Assembly (NCBI RefSeq): GCF_012927485.1
Contig: NZ_JABBPC010000029.1
Coordinates: forward strand, 124,001-188,000
Source of the DNA: Polaromonas sp.
GTDB lineage: Bacteria > Pseudomonadota > Gammaproteobacteria > Burkholderiales > Burkholderiaceae_C
Length of the DNA stretch: 64,000 nt
Reading direction: 5' to 3'
The position numbers and the translations under genes were made by a program. Under the pieces are notes generated by a model. It saw only the letters and a list, made by a program, of their open reading frames with translations, did not search any database and had not been told where the DNA came from. Within the stretch, counting starts at the first letter, position 1, and the number at the start of each line of letters is the position of its first letter. This document shows positions 28,831 to 38,518 of this stretch, piece after piece.

Positions 28831-29136
28831 GATTTACCTTTAAAGCACTGGATTTGTGTGATTTTAATCATATTTAATGTCAACTCTATGACTTTTGACA
28901 ATTAGAGCCAGCCTCCAGCGTGTCCGCTTCGCGGCGTTCAGCAGCACGGGAAAATGAGTGAGATTTATGGCGTGGTGTCTGCTACAGGCGTAGGACTGGC
29001 GCGGGAGTTCGTAATTAGAGAATCTCCATCCCTGATCACCCCACCGCGCCAGGGTTTTCCAAAGGGGAGAAGCTAGCAATATTTCTCTGGCCGCCTAAAC
29101 TCCAAAGTCTTTCATGTTCAACCCTTGGAGAGTTTT
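28831..29136. other. 306-bp divergent intergenic region, no gene
   Basis: It separates the cytochrome c peroxidase and dienelactone hydrolase genes. The part next to the peroxidase start (28857-28900) is AT-rich and likely holds its promoter. The short open frame at 28864-29079 on the minus strand has no family features. GGAG at 29127-29130 is the ribosome site of the hydrolase. Confidence 0.5.
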
Positions 29137-30048
29137 ATGCTTCCTGCCGATCAGATGAATGAGTTCAACGCGCTGCTGCCCGGTCAAAGCACCGATGGTG
29201 GCGTTAGCCGGCGCACGGCTTTGAAGGCTGCGCTGGGTGCAGGCTACGCAGCGGCTGCCATGCCCATCATGGCGCAGACCGCCATCAAAACCTCGGCAGA
29301 AGGCCTTCAGGCGGGTGAGACCATGTTTGAAGTCAACGGCTTCCAGGTGCCGGCCTATTTCGCCGCCCCCGCCGGCAAGACGAATTTGCCGGTAATTCTG
29401 GTTGTCCAGGAAATATTTGGCGTGCATGAATACATAGCGGATACCGTTCGCCGCTTTGCTAAAGCGGGCTACCTCGCCATTGCGCCCGAGCTCTACGCCC
29501 GCCAAGGCGACCCCAGCAAATACGGCGAGATTTCCAAACTTATCTCTGATGTGGTCTCCAGAGTGCCTGACGAGCAAGTCATGGCCGACCTGGATGGGGC
29601 GGTGAAATGGGCGGGCGCCCACGGCGGTAATACTCAAAAAGTCGGCATTAACGGCTTTTGCTGGGGCGGTCGCATTGTCTGGTTGTATGCCGAGCAGCGG
29701 AAAACCGTCAAGGCGGGAGTGGCCTGGTACGGTTCCCTGGCAGGAAAATCTTCTGAGCTGACGCCCCAACAACCGATGGACTTGGCCGCCGACATCAAGG
29801 CGCCTGTGCTGGGCCTTTACGGTGGGCAGGACGGCGGCATTCCTCTGACCACCATTAACCAGATGAAAGATGCTTTGGCTGAAGCGGGCAAGAATGGCAA
29901 CGCCGCTGCAAAAGCTTCTCAATTTGTGGTCTACCCCGAAGCTGGCCACGCTTTTCACGCAGACTACCGTCCCAGCTATCGCAAGCCGGCGGCAGAAGAT
30001 GGCTGGAAGCGTGCGTTGGAGTGGTTCAAAACCCATGGCGTCGCCTGA
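29137..30048 (+). CDS. Dienelactone hydrolase family protein with Tat signal
   Basis: 303 residues from ATG 29137, preceded by GGAG. The N-terminus carries a twin-arginine signal (SRRTALKAALGAGYAAAAM), so export folded to the periplasm is likely. Catalytic features of the DLH family: EIFGVH with its Glu, the nucleophile motif GFCWGGR with Cys, and the late His in PEAGHAFHADY. Catechol-pathway genes are absent, so the substrate is unclear; many family members are general hydrolases. Confidence 0.88.
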   Translation: MLPADQMNEFNALLPGQSTDGGVSRRTALKAALGAGYAAAAMPIMAQTAIKTSAEGLQAGETMFEVNGFQVPAYFAAPAGKTNLPVILVVQEIFGVHEYIADTVRRFAKAGYLAIAPELYARQGDPSKYGEISKLISDVVSRVPDEQVMADLDGAVKWAGAHGGNTQKVGINGFCWGGRIVWLYAEQRKTVKAGVAWYGSLAGKSSELTPQQPMDLAADIKAPVLGLYGGQDGGIPLTTINQMKDALAEAGKNGNAAAKASQFVVYPEAGHAFHADYRPSYRKPAAEDGWKRALEWFKTHGVA

Positions 30049-30126
30049 CGTGCGCACAGCATTGCATTCATTTGGCATCAACTGCTTAGCGCCCGGTCAT
30101 CCCTCTTTGCCAAGCCGTCGTTATCG

Positions 30127-30456
30127 CTAAGCTGCCGCCGCATCAAATACCGCTAGCGGCCGCTCACCGGCAAGGGCTTTCAGCAAATTAGTCGTGGCCA
30201 TTACCGCCATATGATGCCGCGTCTCCAGCGTGGCTGAGCCGATGTGCGGCAATGCGCTTACTTTGGGGTGGATGCGCAAGGGCGAATCCAGCGGTAGCGG
30301 CTCGGTCGCAAACACGTCCACGCCTGCAGCGCGCAGGGTGCTGTGGTTCAAGGCATTGAGCAGGGCGTCTTCCTGCACGATGGCGCCGCGAGCACCGTTG
30401 ACGCAAGTCACCTTCCGGTGGGTGTCAGGCCCGCCTAAGCGTGCCCAATCGAAAAA
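30127..30456 (-). pseudogene. Remnant of a D-2-hydroxyacid dehydrogenase (glyoxylate/hydroxypyruvate reductase type)
   Basis: The fragment reads GGPDTHRKV, then TCVNGARGAIVQEDALLNAL, AGVDVFATEPLP, SALPHIGSATLETRHHMA and NLLKALAGERPL, matching the last third of the GhrB/HprR family, including the catalytic His in LPHIGSAT. The N-terminal catalytic and Rossmann parts are missing, a stop codon lies just upstream, and sequence between PDTH and VNGARG is shortened relative to the family. The usual start codon is lost, so this is a decayed gene. Confidence 0.75.
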
Positions 30457-30560
30457 CCCTTACAACGGCTTGAGTGGGTGTCTCATGGGGAAAACGCGGG
30501 GGTTGGTTAGAGTCAAGTTTGGCTGACATCCAGTCGATTTACGTTTTAAAGGAAACTGAC

Positions 30561-30761
30561 ATGCACGCAACTCAAATTAAATCCGCTGCGGCCAAAGGCA
30601 TCGCCGTAGCCACCGTTCTGGCTTCTGCGTTGGCGCTCGGCGCTTGTGGCAAAAAAGTGGATGACACCAGCAAATATTCTGCGCCGATGAGCAGCCCTGC
30701 CACGGGTACCGATTCGGGTACGCAAGCGCCCGCAAAGGGTGCGAGCGCCCCGGGCGGCTAA
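30561..30761 (+). CDS. Small predicted lipoprotein
   Basis: 66 residues from MHATQIKSAAAKG at ATG 30561, with AAAGGAAA as ribosome site. A hydrophobic signal (GIAVATVLASALALGAC) ends in the lipobox LGAC, giving a lipidated Cys and a short polar tail (KKVDDTSKYSAP...GASAPGG) with no domain. Function unknown. The residue after Cys is Gly, compatible with outer-membrane sorting. A longer frame from 30474 lacks signal features. Confidence 0.65.
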   Translation: MHATQIKSAAAKGIAVATVLASALALGACGKKVDDTSKYSAPMSSPATGTDSGTQAPAKGASAPGG

Positions 30762-30827
30762 TTTGTCTGGGACGGAGCGGGTTTAAAAGGGACTGAGGCG
30801 TTTCGGCGCCAGGGTCCACTCGCGAAA

Positions 30828-31739
30828 TTACCCCTGCTCGATCGGCCGTTGCGGATCGCTGCACCAGTCACTCCAGCTGCCTGCATAAAGGCCAGTGATA
30901 CCTAAGCCCGCGACCGCCATGGCGATCAGATTAGGAAGTGCGCTCACACCGCTACCACAGTAGTGCACCACTGAGCTTGGGTCGCGCTTACCCAGCAAGG
31001 CTTCAAATTCTGTCTTGAGCTGCTTTGCAGGCTTGAACTTGCCATCGGGGCCTAGGTTCTGACCGAAAGGCCGGTTGAGTGCACCTGGAATGTGGCCGGC
31101 AAACGGGTCCAGTGGTTCGATTTCGCCTCTGAAGCGGGGTGCCGCGCGCGCATCAAGGAGAGTTTGGGCGGGGTTTCCAAGCCGGGACAGCACCGTTTGG
31201 CTATCGACCAACACCGCCAGAGTAGGGGCCAGCATGAAACTGGCTTGAAAATGTGACGACTCCTCACCGCTGTTGACGATACCGCCAGCGGCTTGCCAGG
31301 CCTGCAGTCCGCCATCGAGCATGGCTACATTGGTGTGGCCCGCCCATTTGAGCATCCACCACAGGCGGCCGCAGAAGTTGGCCCCGTTGCGGTCATACAC
31401 CACTGCTTGCATCTCGTTGGAAAAGCCTACGCTCGAGAGCCATGTGGCGAATTTTTCGCGGTTCGGTAACGGGTGGCGGCCACCCGAGGCGGGGGCATCG
31501 GCACCAGCGGCCATGATGACGCTTTGGGCACCGACCTTGGCTGGATTAACACCGTGTTTGGCAGTTAGCGCAGTGTCCAGGTGGGCGTATACGGCGCCGG
31601 GAATGTGCGAGGCCAAGTATTGCTGCTCACCGGCGTGCACTTGCATCAGATCAAAGCTGCAGTCAAACACGCGCAGCGGTTCACCGCTCGTCATCAAAGA
31701 CTGAAGCTGCTCGGCAGAAATCAGGGTTGTGTAAGTCAT
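30828..31739 (-). CDS. sseA: Thiosulfate / 3-mercaptopyruvate sulfurtransferase (tandem rhodanese)
   Basis: 303 residues with two rhodanese domains. The N-terminal domain is non-catalytic; the C-terminal one has the active-site loop VVHYCGSGVSAL, whose CGSGVS resembles the mercaptopyruvate sulfurtransferase loop (CGSGVTA). Other conserved parts are RVFDCSFDL, HIPGAVYAHLD, YDRNGANFCGRLWWMLKW and DARAAPRFRGE. It transfers sulfane sulfur to thiols or cyanide. Same strand as and 18 bp downstream of the EamA gene. A selenium-related role for it is not indicated by sequence. Confidence 0.9.
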   Translation of the reverse strand: MTYTTLISAEQLQSLMTSGEPLRVFDCSFDLMQVHAGEQQYLASHIPGAVYAHLDTALTAKHGVNPAKVGAQSVIMAAGADAPASGGRHPLPNREKFATWLSSVGFSNEMQAVVYDRNGANFCGRLWWMLKWAGHTNVAMLDGGLQAWQAAGGIVNSGEESSHFQASFMLAPTLAVLVDSQTVLSRLGNPAQTLLDARAAPRFRGEIEPLDPFAGHIPGALNRPFGQNLGPDGKFKPAKQLKTEFEALLGKRDPSSVVHYCGSGVSALPNLIAMAVAGLGITGLYAGSWSDWCSDPQRPIEQG

Positions 31740-31757
31740 CTCATGCTCCTGGAGTGA

Positions 31758-32660
31758 TTAATGCTCTTCAGCGGGTGCGTCGGGCGCGGCGCGCGCCCGC
31801 AACGCTGTGGCGGCAATAGCGCTGACGATGATGAGCGCCATGCCAGCCCAGCCCATCAGGGGAATATTGTCGCCAAACAGAATCAAGCTGTACAGCGCGG
31901 CAAAGACAATACCCGCATACTGCAAATTGGCCACCATCAGGGTTCCGCCATGATTTTCGGACATGGAATAGGCCTTGGTCATGGCCAACTGGCCAAGGGA
32001 GGCCAGAATGCCCAGCGGTGGTAGCCACAGCGCATGCCGCCAGTTCCAGGGCGAAATGCCCATCACCAGCACGCCCAAAGCGCCAGCGATGGCAGTGCCC
32101 ACGGCAAAATAAAAAACGGTTCGCGTTTCGGGTTCACCCAGGCGTGAAATCGCCATGACCTGCATGTAAGCAAACGCGGCGCCCAGGCCTGACATCAACC
32201 CAATCAGGCCAGCAAAGGACTGGTTTTGGTCCATCGCAGGGCGGAGCAGCATGACCACACCCGTAAAGCTGGCCAGAATCGCCAGCACCAGCGGTCCCTG
32301 ACTGGGCCCTTTTTTGCCGGACTTCCCGAGCATGAGCGCGCCACCCACCAGAAACGTGGCAATCCAGACACTGCTCATGTAGTTGAGCGTCATGGCTGTG
32401 GCTAGCGGCAGGTGGGCAATTGCGTAAAACCAGGCTGACAGCGACATCACGCCGATGACGCTGCGCCAGGCATGCATAGCCAACACCGTGGTGCGCAAAG
32501 AGGTGCGGCGTGCGTGGGCATAGGCCGTCATAAAAAGAATGCCCAGGACGCCGCGGTAAAACACCAACTCAGCAGGGTTGAAGTGCTCGGATGCGAATTT
32601 GACGCACACCCCCATGCTGGCAAACAAGAACGAGGAAAGAATCATCCAGAAGGCTTGCAT
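31758..32660 (-). CDS. EamA/DMT superfamily transporter
   Basis: 300 residues, ten predicted membrane helices in two EamA repeats. It begins MQAFWMILSSFLFASMGVCVKFASEHF with FYRGVLGILFM, and the second repeat has FAYMQVMAISRLGEPETRTVFYF and YSLILFGDNIPLMGWAGMALIIVSAIAAT. Such transporters export metabolites (amino acids, nucleotides, drugs), with substrate not predictable. Shares orientation with sseA 18 bp downstream. Confidence 0.88.
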   Translation of the reverse strand: MQAFWMILSSFLFASMGVCVKFASEHFNPAELVFYRGVLGILFMTAYAHARRTSLRTTVLAMHAWRSVIGVMSLSAWFYAIAHLPLATAMTLNYMSSVWIATFLVGGALMLGKSGKKGPSQGPLVLAILASFTGVVMLLRPAMDQNQSFAGLIGLMSGLGAAFAYMQVMAISRLGEPETRTVFYFAVGTAIAGALGVLVMGISPWNWRHALWLPPLGILASLGQLAMTKAYSMSENHGGTLMVANLQYAGIVFAALYSLILFGDNIPLMGWAGMALIIVSAIAATALRARAAPDAPAEEH

Positions 32661-32771
32661 CGCGTAAAAAGTCTTTCTGGAGATGAATTGGCCTAAGCCA
32701 AATAGGACATGGCGCGGCTAGCGATTAAGTAGATGAAAAATGTGTCGGGTAACAAAGTGAGGGTCAGGCCC

Positions 32772-33890
32772 CTAAATCGTTTGTGTGGTTTTGCTGGCGC
32801 CCATTTCACGGCGGTACCACTCGTGAAAGTGCTGCATACCGTCTTCCATGGGGCTCTGGTAGGGGCCGAACTCGTTGTCCCCGCGCAGTAGCAGCGCTTT
32901 GCGGCCCGCATCCATGCGAAGCGCGAGTTCATCGTCTTCAATACAGGTCTCCATGTAAGCGGCTTGTTGCGCGTCCATGTACTCGCGCTCGAAGGCGTAG
33001 ATTTCTTCGGGATAGAAAAACTCCACCACGTTGAGCGTTTTGTCCGGGCCTTGCGGATGCAGCGTACTAACTACCAGCGCATGCGGGTACCACTCGACCA
33101 TCACATGCGGGTAGTAGGTAAGCCAGATGGCGCCGTGCTTGGGGGGCATGCCCTTGCGGTACTGAAGCACCACGTCGTGCCATTTTTTATAGGTTGCAGT
33201 GCCGGGCTTGCCGAGCTTGTCGGATACCCCCACGGTCTGCACCGAGTGGTGCGGACTCAGTTCCCAGCGCAAGTCGTCAGTGGTCACAAACGCTCCGAGT
33301 CCGGGGTGGAAAGGGCCGACATGGTAGTCCTCCAGGTACACCTCAATAAACGTTTTCCAGTTGTAGTTGCACTCGTGCAGCTCCACCCTGTCGAGCTGGT
33401 AACCCGAGAAATCAAGATCGGCCTTGGGGCCCAAAGACGCCATCTCCGCTGCAACGTCGCGACCGTTGTCCTCAAACACCAAGCCGTTCCAGGTGGTGGT
33501 TTTGTAACGGTTCAGGTTCAGGCAGGGATCGACCTCGAAGTGCGGCGCGCCGATCAGCTCGCCGGAGGTGTTGTAGGTCCAGCGGTGAAGCGGGCAGACG
33601 ATGTTGCTGCCCGTGTTGCCGCGGCCTTGCAGCATCGTGGACTGACGGTGGCGGCAGACATTGGAAATCAGCTCAATACCTGAAGCATTCCGAACCAGTG
33701 CTCGGCCATCGCCCTCTTGGGGAATGGTATAAAAGTCACCTAGATTAGGTACCGCCAATTCATGCCCAAGGTAACGCGGCCAGCGCGCAAATAGCCTTTG
33801 CTGCTCGCGCTCATACAGCCCCGCATCAAAGTAGCTGGAGATGGGGAGCTGGCTGGTGGCTTGCAACAGGCGAAGATTTAGATCGGACAT
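32772..33890 (-). CDS. Rieske non-heme iron oxygenase, alpha subunit type
   Basis: 372 residues from MSDLNLRLLQATSQ at 33890. The Rieske 2Fe-2S site has C79-x-H81 and C99-x2-H102 (VCRHRQ and CPLHRWTY). The catalytic iron site is visible in FIEVYLEDYHVGPFHPGL with its two His, and a later Asp. Such oxygenases act on aromatics or quaternary amines (choline monooxygenase/ carnitine oxygenase-like), and need a separate reductase, which is not adjacent. Substrate unknown. A 34-residue upstream extension to 33992 looks random. A hairpin lies in the leader at 33908-33940. Confidence 0.88.
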   Translation of the reverse strand: MSDLNLRLLQATSQLPISSYFDAGLYEREQQRLFARWPRYLGHELAVPNLGDFYTIPQEGDGRALVRNASGIELISNVCRHRQSTMLQGRGNTGSNIVCPLHRWTYNTSGELIGAPHFEVDPCLNLNRYKTTTWNGLVFEDNGRDVAAEMASLGPKADLDFSGYQLDRVELHECNYNWKTFIEVYLEDYHVGPFHPGLGAFVTTDDLRWELSPHHSVQTVGVSDKLGKPGTATYKKWHDVVLQYRKGMPPKHGAIWLTYYPHVMVEWYPHALVVSTLHPQGPDKTLNVVEFFYPEEIYAFEREYMDAQQAAYMETCIEDDELALRMDAGRKALLLRGDNEFGPYQSPMEDGMQHFHEWYRREMGASKTTQTI

Positions 33891-33907
33891 GCGAGTAATT
33901 TCAGTGA

Positions 33908-33940
33908 ACCGGCCGTCGCAGACAGGCTGCGAAGGCCGGT
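33908..33940 (-). promoter_or_regulatory. Leader hairpin upstream of the Rieske oxygenase gene
   Basis: ACCGGCC at 33908-33914 pairs with GGCCGGT at 33934-33940, and inside it CGCAG (33917-33921) pairs with CTGCG (33927-33931), leaving a five-base loop. It sits 18-50 bases before the ATG of the oxygenase, too close to be a terminator for it. There is no T-run on either side. It may tune translation or mRNA stability. Confidence 0.5.
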
Positions 33941-34184
33941 GGAAAAGCCAGATGACTTGAGAGGCCGGGCAACAGCATACAAAGGGAAACAACGCCGCAA
34001 TGTTTGGCAGGGGGCAAGTCTTAAACTGCTGCTGAGCGCTGTTGTTGAAAATAATTATTAATTCTACCTGCGGGGGACGGTTGGCAGGCCTTTGCGCGGT
34101 GCCACCTGATAATGGGGTGTCGCTCTGGTGCCAGAGCCCGAATTTCCCTGCAACGGCCTAAAATCAGGCCTTCCGTAAAATATC

Positions 34185-34466
34185 ATGGCTAAAAGCTCCG
34201 CGTCCTCCACATCGTCCAATTTGTCCGCTTCCGGAGCGCGTGCAGCCTCGCCTTCCCCATTGCCCGTCAGTTACGAGGCTGCACTGCAAGAGCTTGAGGG
34301 GTTGGTCGCCGGTCTCGAGTCAGGGCAGTTGCCGTTGGACCAGCTGCTCATCGGCTATCAGCGCGGTGCGCAGCTGCTGAAGTTTTGCAGGGACAAGCTG
34401 GAAGCGGTAGAAACCCAGATTAAAGTGCTGGAAGGCACGGAGTTGAAGCCTTGGGTGCAAGAGTAA
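34185..34466 (+). CDS. xseB: Exodeoxyribonuclease VII small subunit
   Basis: 93 residues with the XseB signature [52 protein letters not shown] serine/alanine-rich N-terminal extension of about 25 residues precedes the domain. It joins XseA to degrade single-stranded DNA. It is first in an xseB-ispA-dxs operon, the order common in proteobacteria. Confidence 0.93.
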   Translation: MAKSSASSTSSNLSASGARAASPSPLPVSYEAALQELEGLVAGLESGQLPLDQLLIGYQRGAQLLKFCRDKLEAVETQIKVLEGTELKPWVQE

Positions 34467-34514
34467 CTGGCAGAGTCATCAACACACAAGCGCCTAAGCC
34501 TAAGAGATTCCCGA

Positions 34515-35435
34515 TTGAACGCCCCTGAAAAACTGCCTTTATTCACGCTGAGCGCCTGGAGTGCGGAGCAGCTTGCCAACGTCGAGCAGGCCTTGTCCTG
34601 CTGGGTGGTCAGCCCGATCGACACCCCTGCGCCTGCTGGCTTGGGCGATGCCATGCGCTATGCCGTGCTGGATGGCGGCAAACGCCTGCGTCCGCTGTTG
34701 GTGATGGCGGCCTGTGAAGCTTCGAATGGCAATGCACACGCGGCTCTGCGCGCGGCCTGCGCGGTGGAGCTGATTCATGCGTACTCGCTGGTGCATGACG
34801 ACATGCCGTGCATGGACAACGACGTGTTGCGTCGCGGCAAGCCCACGGTGCACGTCAAGTTTGGCCAGGCGCAGGCGCTACTGGCCGGTGATGCCTTGCA
34901 GGCATTGGCGTTTGAATTTCTCACGCCCGATGACGGCTCGGTAGAGGTCGCAACGCAGGCCCGTCTTTGCCGCATGCTGGCCCAGGCGGCAGGCTTTCAA
35001 GGTATGGCGGGGGGACAGGCGATCGATCTTGCGAGTGTCGGCAAGCCTTTGAGCTCCGAGCAACTGCACGCTATGCATCGACTTAAAACCGGCGCGCTTC
35101 TGCAGGCCAGCGTGATGATGGGGGCGGCCTGTGGCGCCATCCCGCTGGCCGCACAAACCGCGCTGCGCGACTATGGTGCCACCGTGGGCCTGGCATTTCA
35201 GGTGGTGGACGATATTCTGGATGTGACGGCTGACTCGGCCACGCTCGGCAAGACAGCGGGCAAGGACGCGGCGCAAGACAAGCCCACTTTCGTTTCGCTG
35301 ATGGGACTTCAGGCCTCAAAAAATTACGCCCAGCAATTGCTGGCCCAAGCCTTGGCCAGTCTGGAAGCCAGCGGGCTTCAGAATACCCATGCATTGCAGG
35401 CGCTGGCCGATATGCTGGTCAATCGCCACCACTAG
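34515..35435 (+). CDS. ispA: Geranylgeranyl/farnesyl diphosphate synthase (short-chain polyprenyl synthase)
   Basis: 306 residues from a TTG start (LNAPEKLPLF read as Met), 48 bp after xseB. The first Asp-rich motif is DDMPCMDND, preceded by YSLVHDDMP, and the second is FQVVDDILD; GKRLRPLLV and MAGGQAIDL also match IspA. It makes farnesyl diphosphate from IPP and DMAPP, feeding undecaprenyl phosphate and ubiquinone. No ATG is available near the expected N-terminus, so the TTG start is the best choice, but is not certain. Confidence 0.93.
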   Translation: MNAPEKLPLFTLSAWSAEQLANVEQALSCWVVSPIDTPAPAGLGDAMRYAVLDGGKRLRPLLVMAACEASNGNAHAALRAACAVELIHAYSLVHDDMPCMDNDVLRRGKPTVHVKFGQAQALLAGDALQALAFEFLTPDDGSVEVATQARLCRMLAQAAGFQGMAGGQAIDLASVGKPLSSEQLHAMHRLKTGALLQASVMMGAACGAIPLAAQTALRDYGATVGLAFQVVDDILDVTADSATLGKTAGKDAAQDKPTFVSLMGLQASKNYAQQLLAQALASLEASGLQNTHALQALADMLVNRHH

Positions 35436-35466
35436 GCAAGCGCTCTTGCCCTGAAAATTCACCAAG

Positions 35467-37365
35467 ATGTACCAATTGCTTGAAACCATCAACAGCCCTG
35501 CCGATTTGCGACGGCTGCCCCGTGCCCAGCTGAAGACCTTGGCCGACGAGTTGCGTGCCTATGTGATCGACAGTGTTTCCAAAACGGGCGGTCATTTAAG
35601 CTCCAACCTTGGCACGGTAGAACTGACAGTGGCGCTGCACTATGTTTTCAATACCCCCGATGACCGCCTGGTTTGGGACGTGGGTCACCAGACTTACCCG
35701 CACAAAATTCTGACCGGGCGACGCGAGCGCATGGGCAGCCTGCGCCAGTTCGGCGGCCTCTCGGGCTTTCCCCGCAGGGACGAAAGCCCGTACGACACCT
35801 TCGGCACCGCGCATTCGTCAACCTCAATTTCTGCGGCGCTCGGCATGGCGCTGGCTTCCCAGCAAAAGGGGGAAGACCGTCACGCAATAGCCGTCATTGG
35901 TGACGGGTCAATGAGTGCCGGCATGGCGTTTGAGGCCCTGAACAATGCGGGCGTTCATGACGACTGCAAGTTATTGGTCGTGCTCAACGACAACGACATG
36001 AGCATCAGCCCTCCGGTGGGCGCCTTGAATCGCTATTTGGCCCAATTGATGAGCGGGCGTTTTTACGCGTCAGCCAAAAATGTCGGCAAGCAGGTTCTCA
36101 GGGTAGCGCCACCGCTGCTGGAACTGGCCAAACGACTCGAGGCACACGCCAAGGGCATGGTGGTACCCGCGACGTTGTTTGAAAACTTTGGTTTTAACTA
36201 CATCGGTCCCATCGACGGTCATGATCTGGAGTCCCTGATCCCCACGCTGGAAAATATCAAGCACCTCAAGGGACCGCAGTTCCTGCACGTCGTTACCAAA
36301 AAGGGCCAGGGCTACAAGTTGGCCGAAGCCGACCCCATCGCCTACCACGGCCCCGGTAAGTTTGATCCGGCCATGGGCCTGCAGAAATCCAGTGCGCCGG
36401 CCAAGCAGACATTCACTCAAGTCTTCGGCCACTGGCTCTGCGATATGGCGGAGCAAGATAGCCGCTTGGTCGGCATCACCCCGGCGATGCGTGAAGGCTC
36501 GGGCATGGTCGAGTTTCACCAGCGCTTTCCCAGCCGCTACCACGACGTGGGCATTGCCGAGCAGCACGCGGTGACCTTTGCCGCTGGCATGGCCTGCGAG
36601 GGGCTGAAACCGGTGGTCGCGATCTATTCGACCTTTTTACAGCGCGGCTACGACCAGTTGATTCACGACGTGGCGTTGCAGAACCTGCCGGTTGTGTTTG
36701 CGCTTGACCGGGCGGGCCTGGTGGGCGCCGATGGTGCCACCCATGCAGGCGCGTACGACATCCCCTTTCTGCGCTGTATTCCCAACATGAGCATCGCCTG
36801 CCCGGCCGATGAGAACGAATGCCGCAAGCTCTTGACCTCAGCCTTTGAGCAGAATCATCCGGTGGCCGTGCGGTATCCGCGCGGACCGGGTGCTGGCGTC
36901 GCAACCGAGGCCGGGTTGCAGTCGCTGCCGTTTGGCAAGGGTGAGATTCGCCGGGAGGGGACCGGCATCGCCATCCTGGCCTTTGGTACCTTGCTGTATC
37001 CCGCGCTGCTAGCTGCGGAAAAGCTCGGGGCGACCGTGGTTAATATGCGTTGGGCGAAGCCGCTTGACATTGAGCTGTTGCTGAAAGTGGCCGCCAGCCA
37101 CGAAGCGTTGGTCACCGTGGAAGAAGGCGCCATCATGGGCGGAGCTGGCAGTGCTGTAGGCGAAGCGCTTCAGGCCGCAGGCGTCGTCAAACCGCTGCTT
37201 CAGTTGGGCCTGAAGGACGAATTTATCGAGCATGGCGACCCGGCCAAGTTGCTGGCTTTGCAAGGTCTGGACGCTGCTGGCATCGAGGCGTCAATCAGCG
37301 GTCGTTTTGGTGCGCTCCAGCAATCCGACAGGCCTGCCAAGCCGGCACTCAAGTCGGTGGCTTAA
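35467..37365 (+). CDS. dxs: 1-deoxy-D-xylulose-5-phosphate synthase
   Basis: 632 residues. Thiamine-diphosphate-binding region [22 protein letters not shown]...[13 protein letters not shown]-terminal [17 protein letters not shown] and [17 protein letters not shown], and C-terminal transketolase part [17 protein letters not shown] and HGDPAKLL. First enzyme of the MEP pathway, condensing pyruvate and glyceraldehyde-3-phosphate. It lies 31 bp after ispA, so the operon supplies both IPP/DMAPP precursor and its condensation. Its end converges with the selenium genes (66 bp gap). Confidence 0.97.
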   Translation: MYQLLETINSPADLRRLPRAQLKTLADELRAYVIDSVSKTGGHLSSNLGTVELTVALHYVFNTPDDRLVWDVGHQTYPHKILTGRRERMGSLRQFGGLSGFPRRDESPYDTFGTAHSSTSISAALGMALASQQKGEDRHAIAVIGDGSMSAGMAFEALNNAGVHDDCKLLVVLNDNDMSISPPVGALNRYLAQLMSGRFYASAKNVGKQVLRVAPPLLELAKRLEAHAKGMVVPATLFENFGFNYIGPIDGHDLESLIPTLENIKHLKGPQFLHVVTKKGQGYKLAEADPIAYHGPGKFDPAMGLQKSSAPAKQTFTQVFGHWLCDMAEQDSRLVGITPAMREGSGMVEFHQRFPSRYHDVGIAEQHAVTFAAGMACEGLKPVVAIYSTFLQRGYDQLIHDVALQNLPVVFALDRAGLVGADGATHAGAYDIPFLRCIPNMSIACPADENECRKLLTSAFEQNHPVAVRYPRGPGAGVATEAGLQSLPFGKGEIRREGTGIAILAFGTLLYPALLAAEKLGATVVNMRWAKPLDIELLLKVAASHEALVTVEEGAIMGGAGSAVGEALQAAGVVKPLLQLGLKDEFIEHGDPAKLLALQGLDAAGIEASISGRFGALQQSDRPAKPALKSVA

Positions 37366-37431
37366 ACTGCTTTGGCCCGCCAGGGCGCAGCATGCAAGAG
37401 TACCTGGCGAACGTGTCGACGCGTCAACGTC

Positions 37432-38496
37432 TCAGTAAACGCTGACGCCGTGTCCAGGGATGACTTCGCCGATTACCGCTGCATCGCCAAAACCTTGCGC
37501 CCGGAAAATCGCCAGCACTTCAGCGGCGCTGTTGGCGCTGCAGGAAACCAGCAAGCCGCCCGAAGTTTGCGGATCGCTGAGCAAAGCCTTGTCTACTTCC
37601 GAAAATGTGGCGGGCAAGCTGATCTCAGAGCCATAGCTGGCCCAATTCCGTCCAGAAGCTCCGGTGATGTAGCCTTGCTCCGCGAGCGCGCTTGCGCCAA
37701 CGACCAGCGGTGTGCGGGTCCAGTCGATTCGGACCTGGAGGCCCGCGCCGCGCGCCAGCTCCAAGGTGTGGCCCGCCAAGCCAAAGCCGGTGATGTCGGT
37801 CAGTGCGTGTACGCCATCGAGTTGGGCCAGTGCAATGCCGGGCTTGTTAAGCTGCGTGGTCAGAGCAATCATGCGGGTATAACCTTCAGCGCTCAGCGCA
37901 TCTTTTTTAAGCGCCGCGGAAAGTATGCCGATGCCCAGCGGCTTACCCAGTACCAGCACATCACCCACTTGGGCGCCTGAATTTTTCTTCACGCGGGACG
38001 GGTGAACCAACCCCAGCACGACGAGTCCATAAATCGGTTCTACGGAATCAATCGTGTGACCGCCCGCAATTGGAATACCGGCGTCGCGGCAAACGTCCTG
38101 GCCACCGCGCAAAATTGCGCCGATTGTCTCCAGCGGCAGCACATTGATGGGCATGCCGACCAGCCCCAGCGCCATGATGGGCGTGCCCCCCATGGCATAG
38201 ACGTCGCTGATGGCGTTGGTGGCGGCGATGCGGCCAAAGTCATACGGGTCGTCAACGATAGGCATGAAGAAGTCGGTGGTGGCGATCAGTGCCTGTTCGT
38301 CGTTGAGTTGGTATACCGCAGCGTCGTCGGCAGTCTCGATGCCCACCAGCAGCTGCGGCGGAATCGGCAGGTTGCTGGAGTTTTTAAGAATCTCGCTCAG
38401 AACGCCCGGGGCGATCTTGCAACCGCAGCCGCCTCCGTGCGACAGGCTGGTTAATCGGGGTGTGGCGCGCGTTATTGGAGTGTCAGGCGTAATCAT
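37432..38496 (-). CDS. senC: Selenophosphate synthase (SelD/SenC) of the selenoneine cluster
   Basis: 354 residues from ATG 38496 (MITPDTPITRA); a start at 38556 would overlap senB and has no advantage. The active loop reads HGGGCGCKIAP, with C24, C26 and K27 aligning with Cys17, Cys19 and Lys20 of E. coli SelD. Other SelD signatures are DDAAVYQLND, AISDVYAMGGTPIMAL, AGGHTIDS, DITGFGLAGHTLELA and LSDPQTSGGLLVSC. It makes selenophosphate from selenide and ATP. It lies 22 bp downstream of senB in the same direction. It may also serve tRNA selenation or selenocysteine if those genes exist elsewhere. Confidence 0.92.
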   Translation of the reverse strand: MITPDTPITRATPRLTSLSHGGGCGCKIAPGVLSEILKNSSNLPIPPQLLVGIETADDAAVYQLNDEQALIATTDFFMPIVDDPYDFGRIAATNAISDVYAMGGTPIMALGLVGMPINVLPLETIGAILRGGQDVCRDAGIPIAGGHTIDSVEPIYGLVVLGLVHPSRVKKNSGAQVGDVLVLGKPLGIGILSAALKKDALSAEGYTRMIALTTQLNKPGIALAQLDGVHALTDITGFGLAGHTLELARGAGLQVRIDWTRTPLVVGASALAEQGYITGASGRNWASYGSEISLPATFSEVDKALLSDPQTSGGLLVSCSANSAAEVLAIFRAQGFGDAAVIGEVIPGHGVSVY

Positions 38497-38518
38497 CAGA
38501 AAGTGTTTAGAGGTGTTT

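Noticed and set aside
29095-30081. 328-codon minus-strand frame opposite the dienelactone hydrolase
   Set aside because: Shadow of the hydrolase, which has the catalytic triad and a ribosome site.
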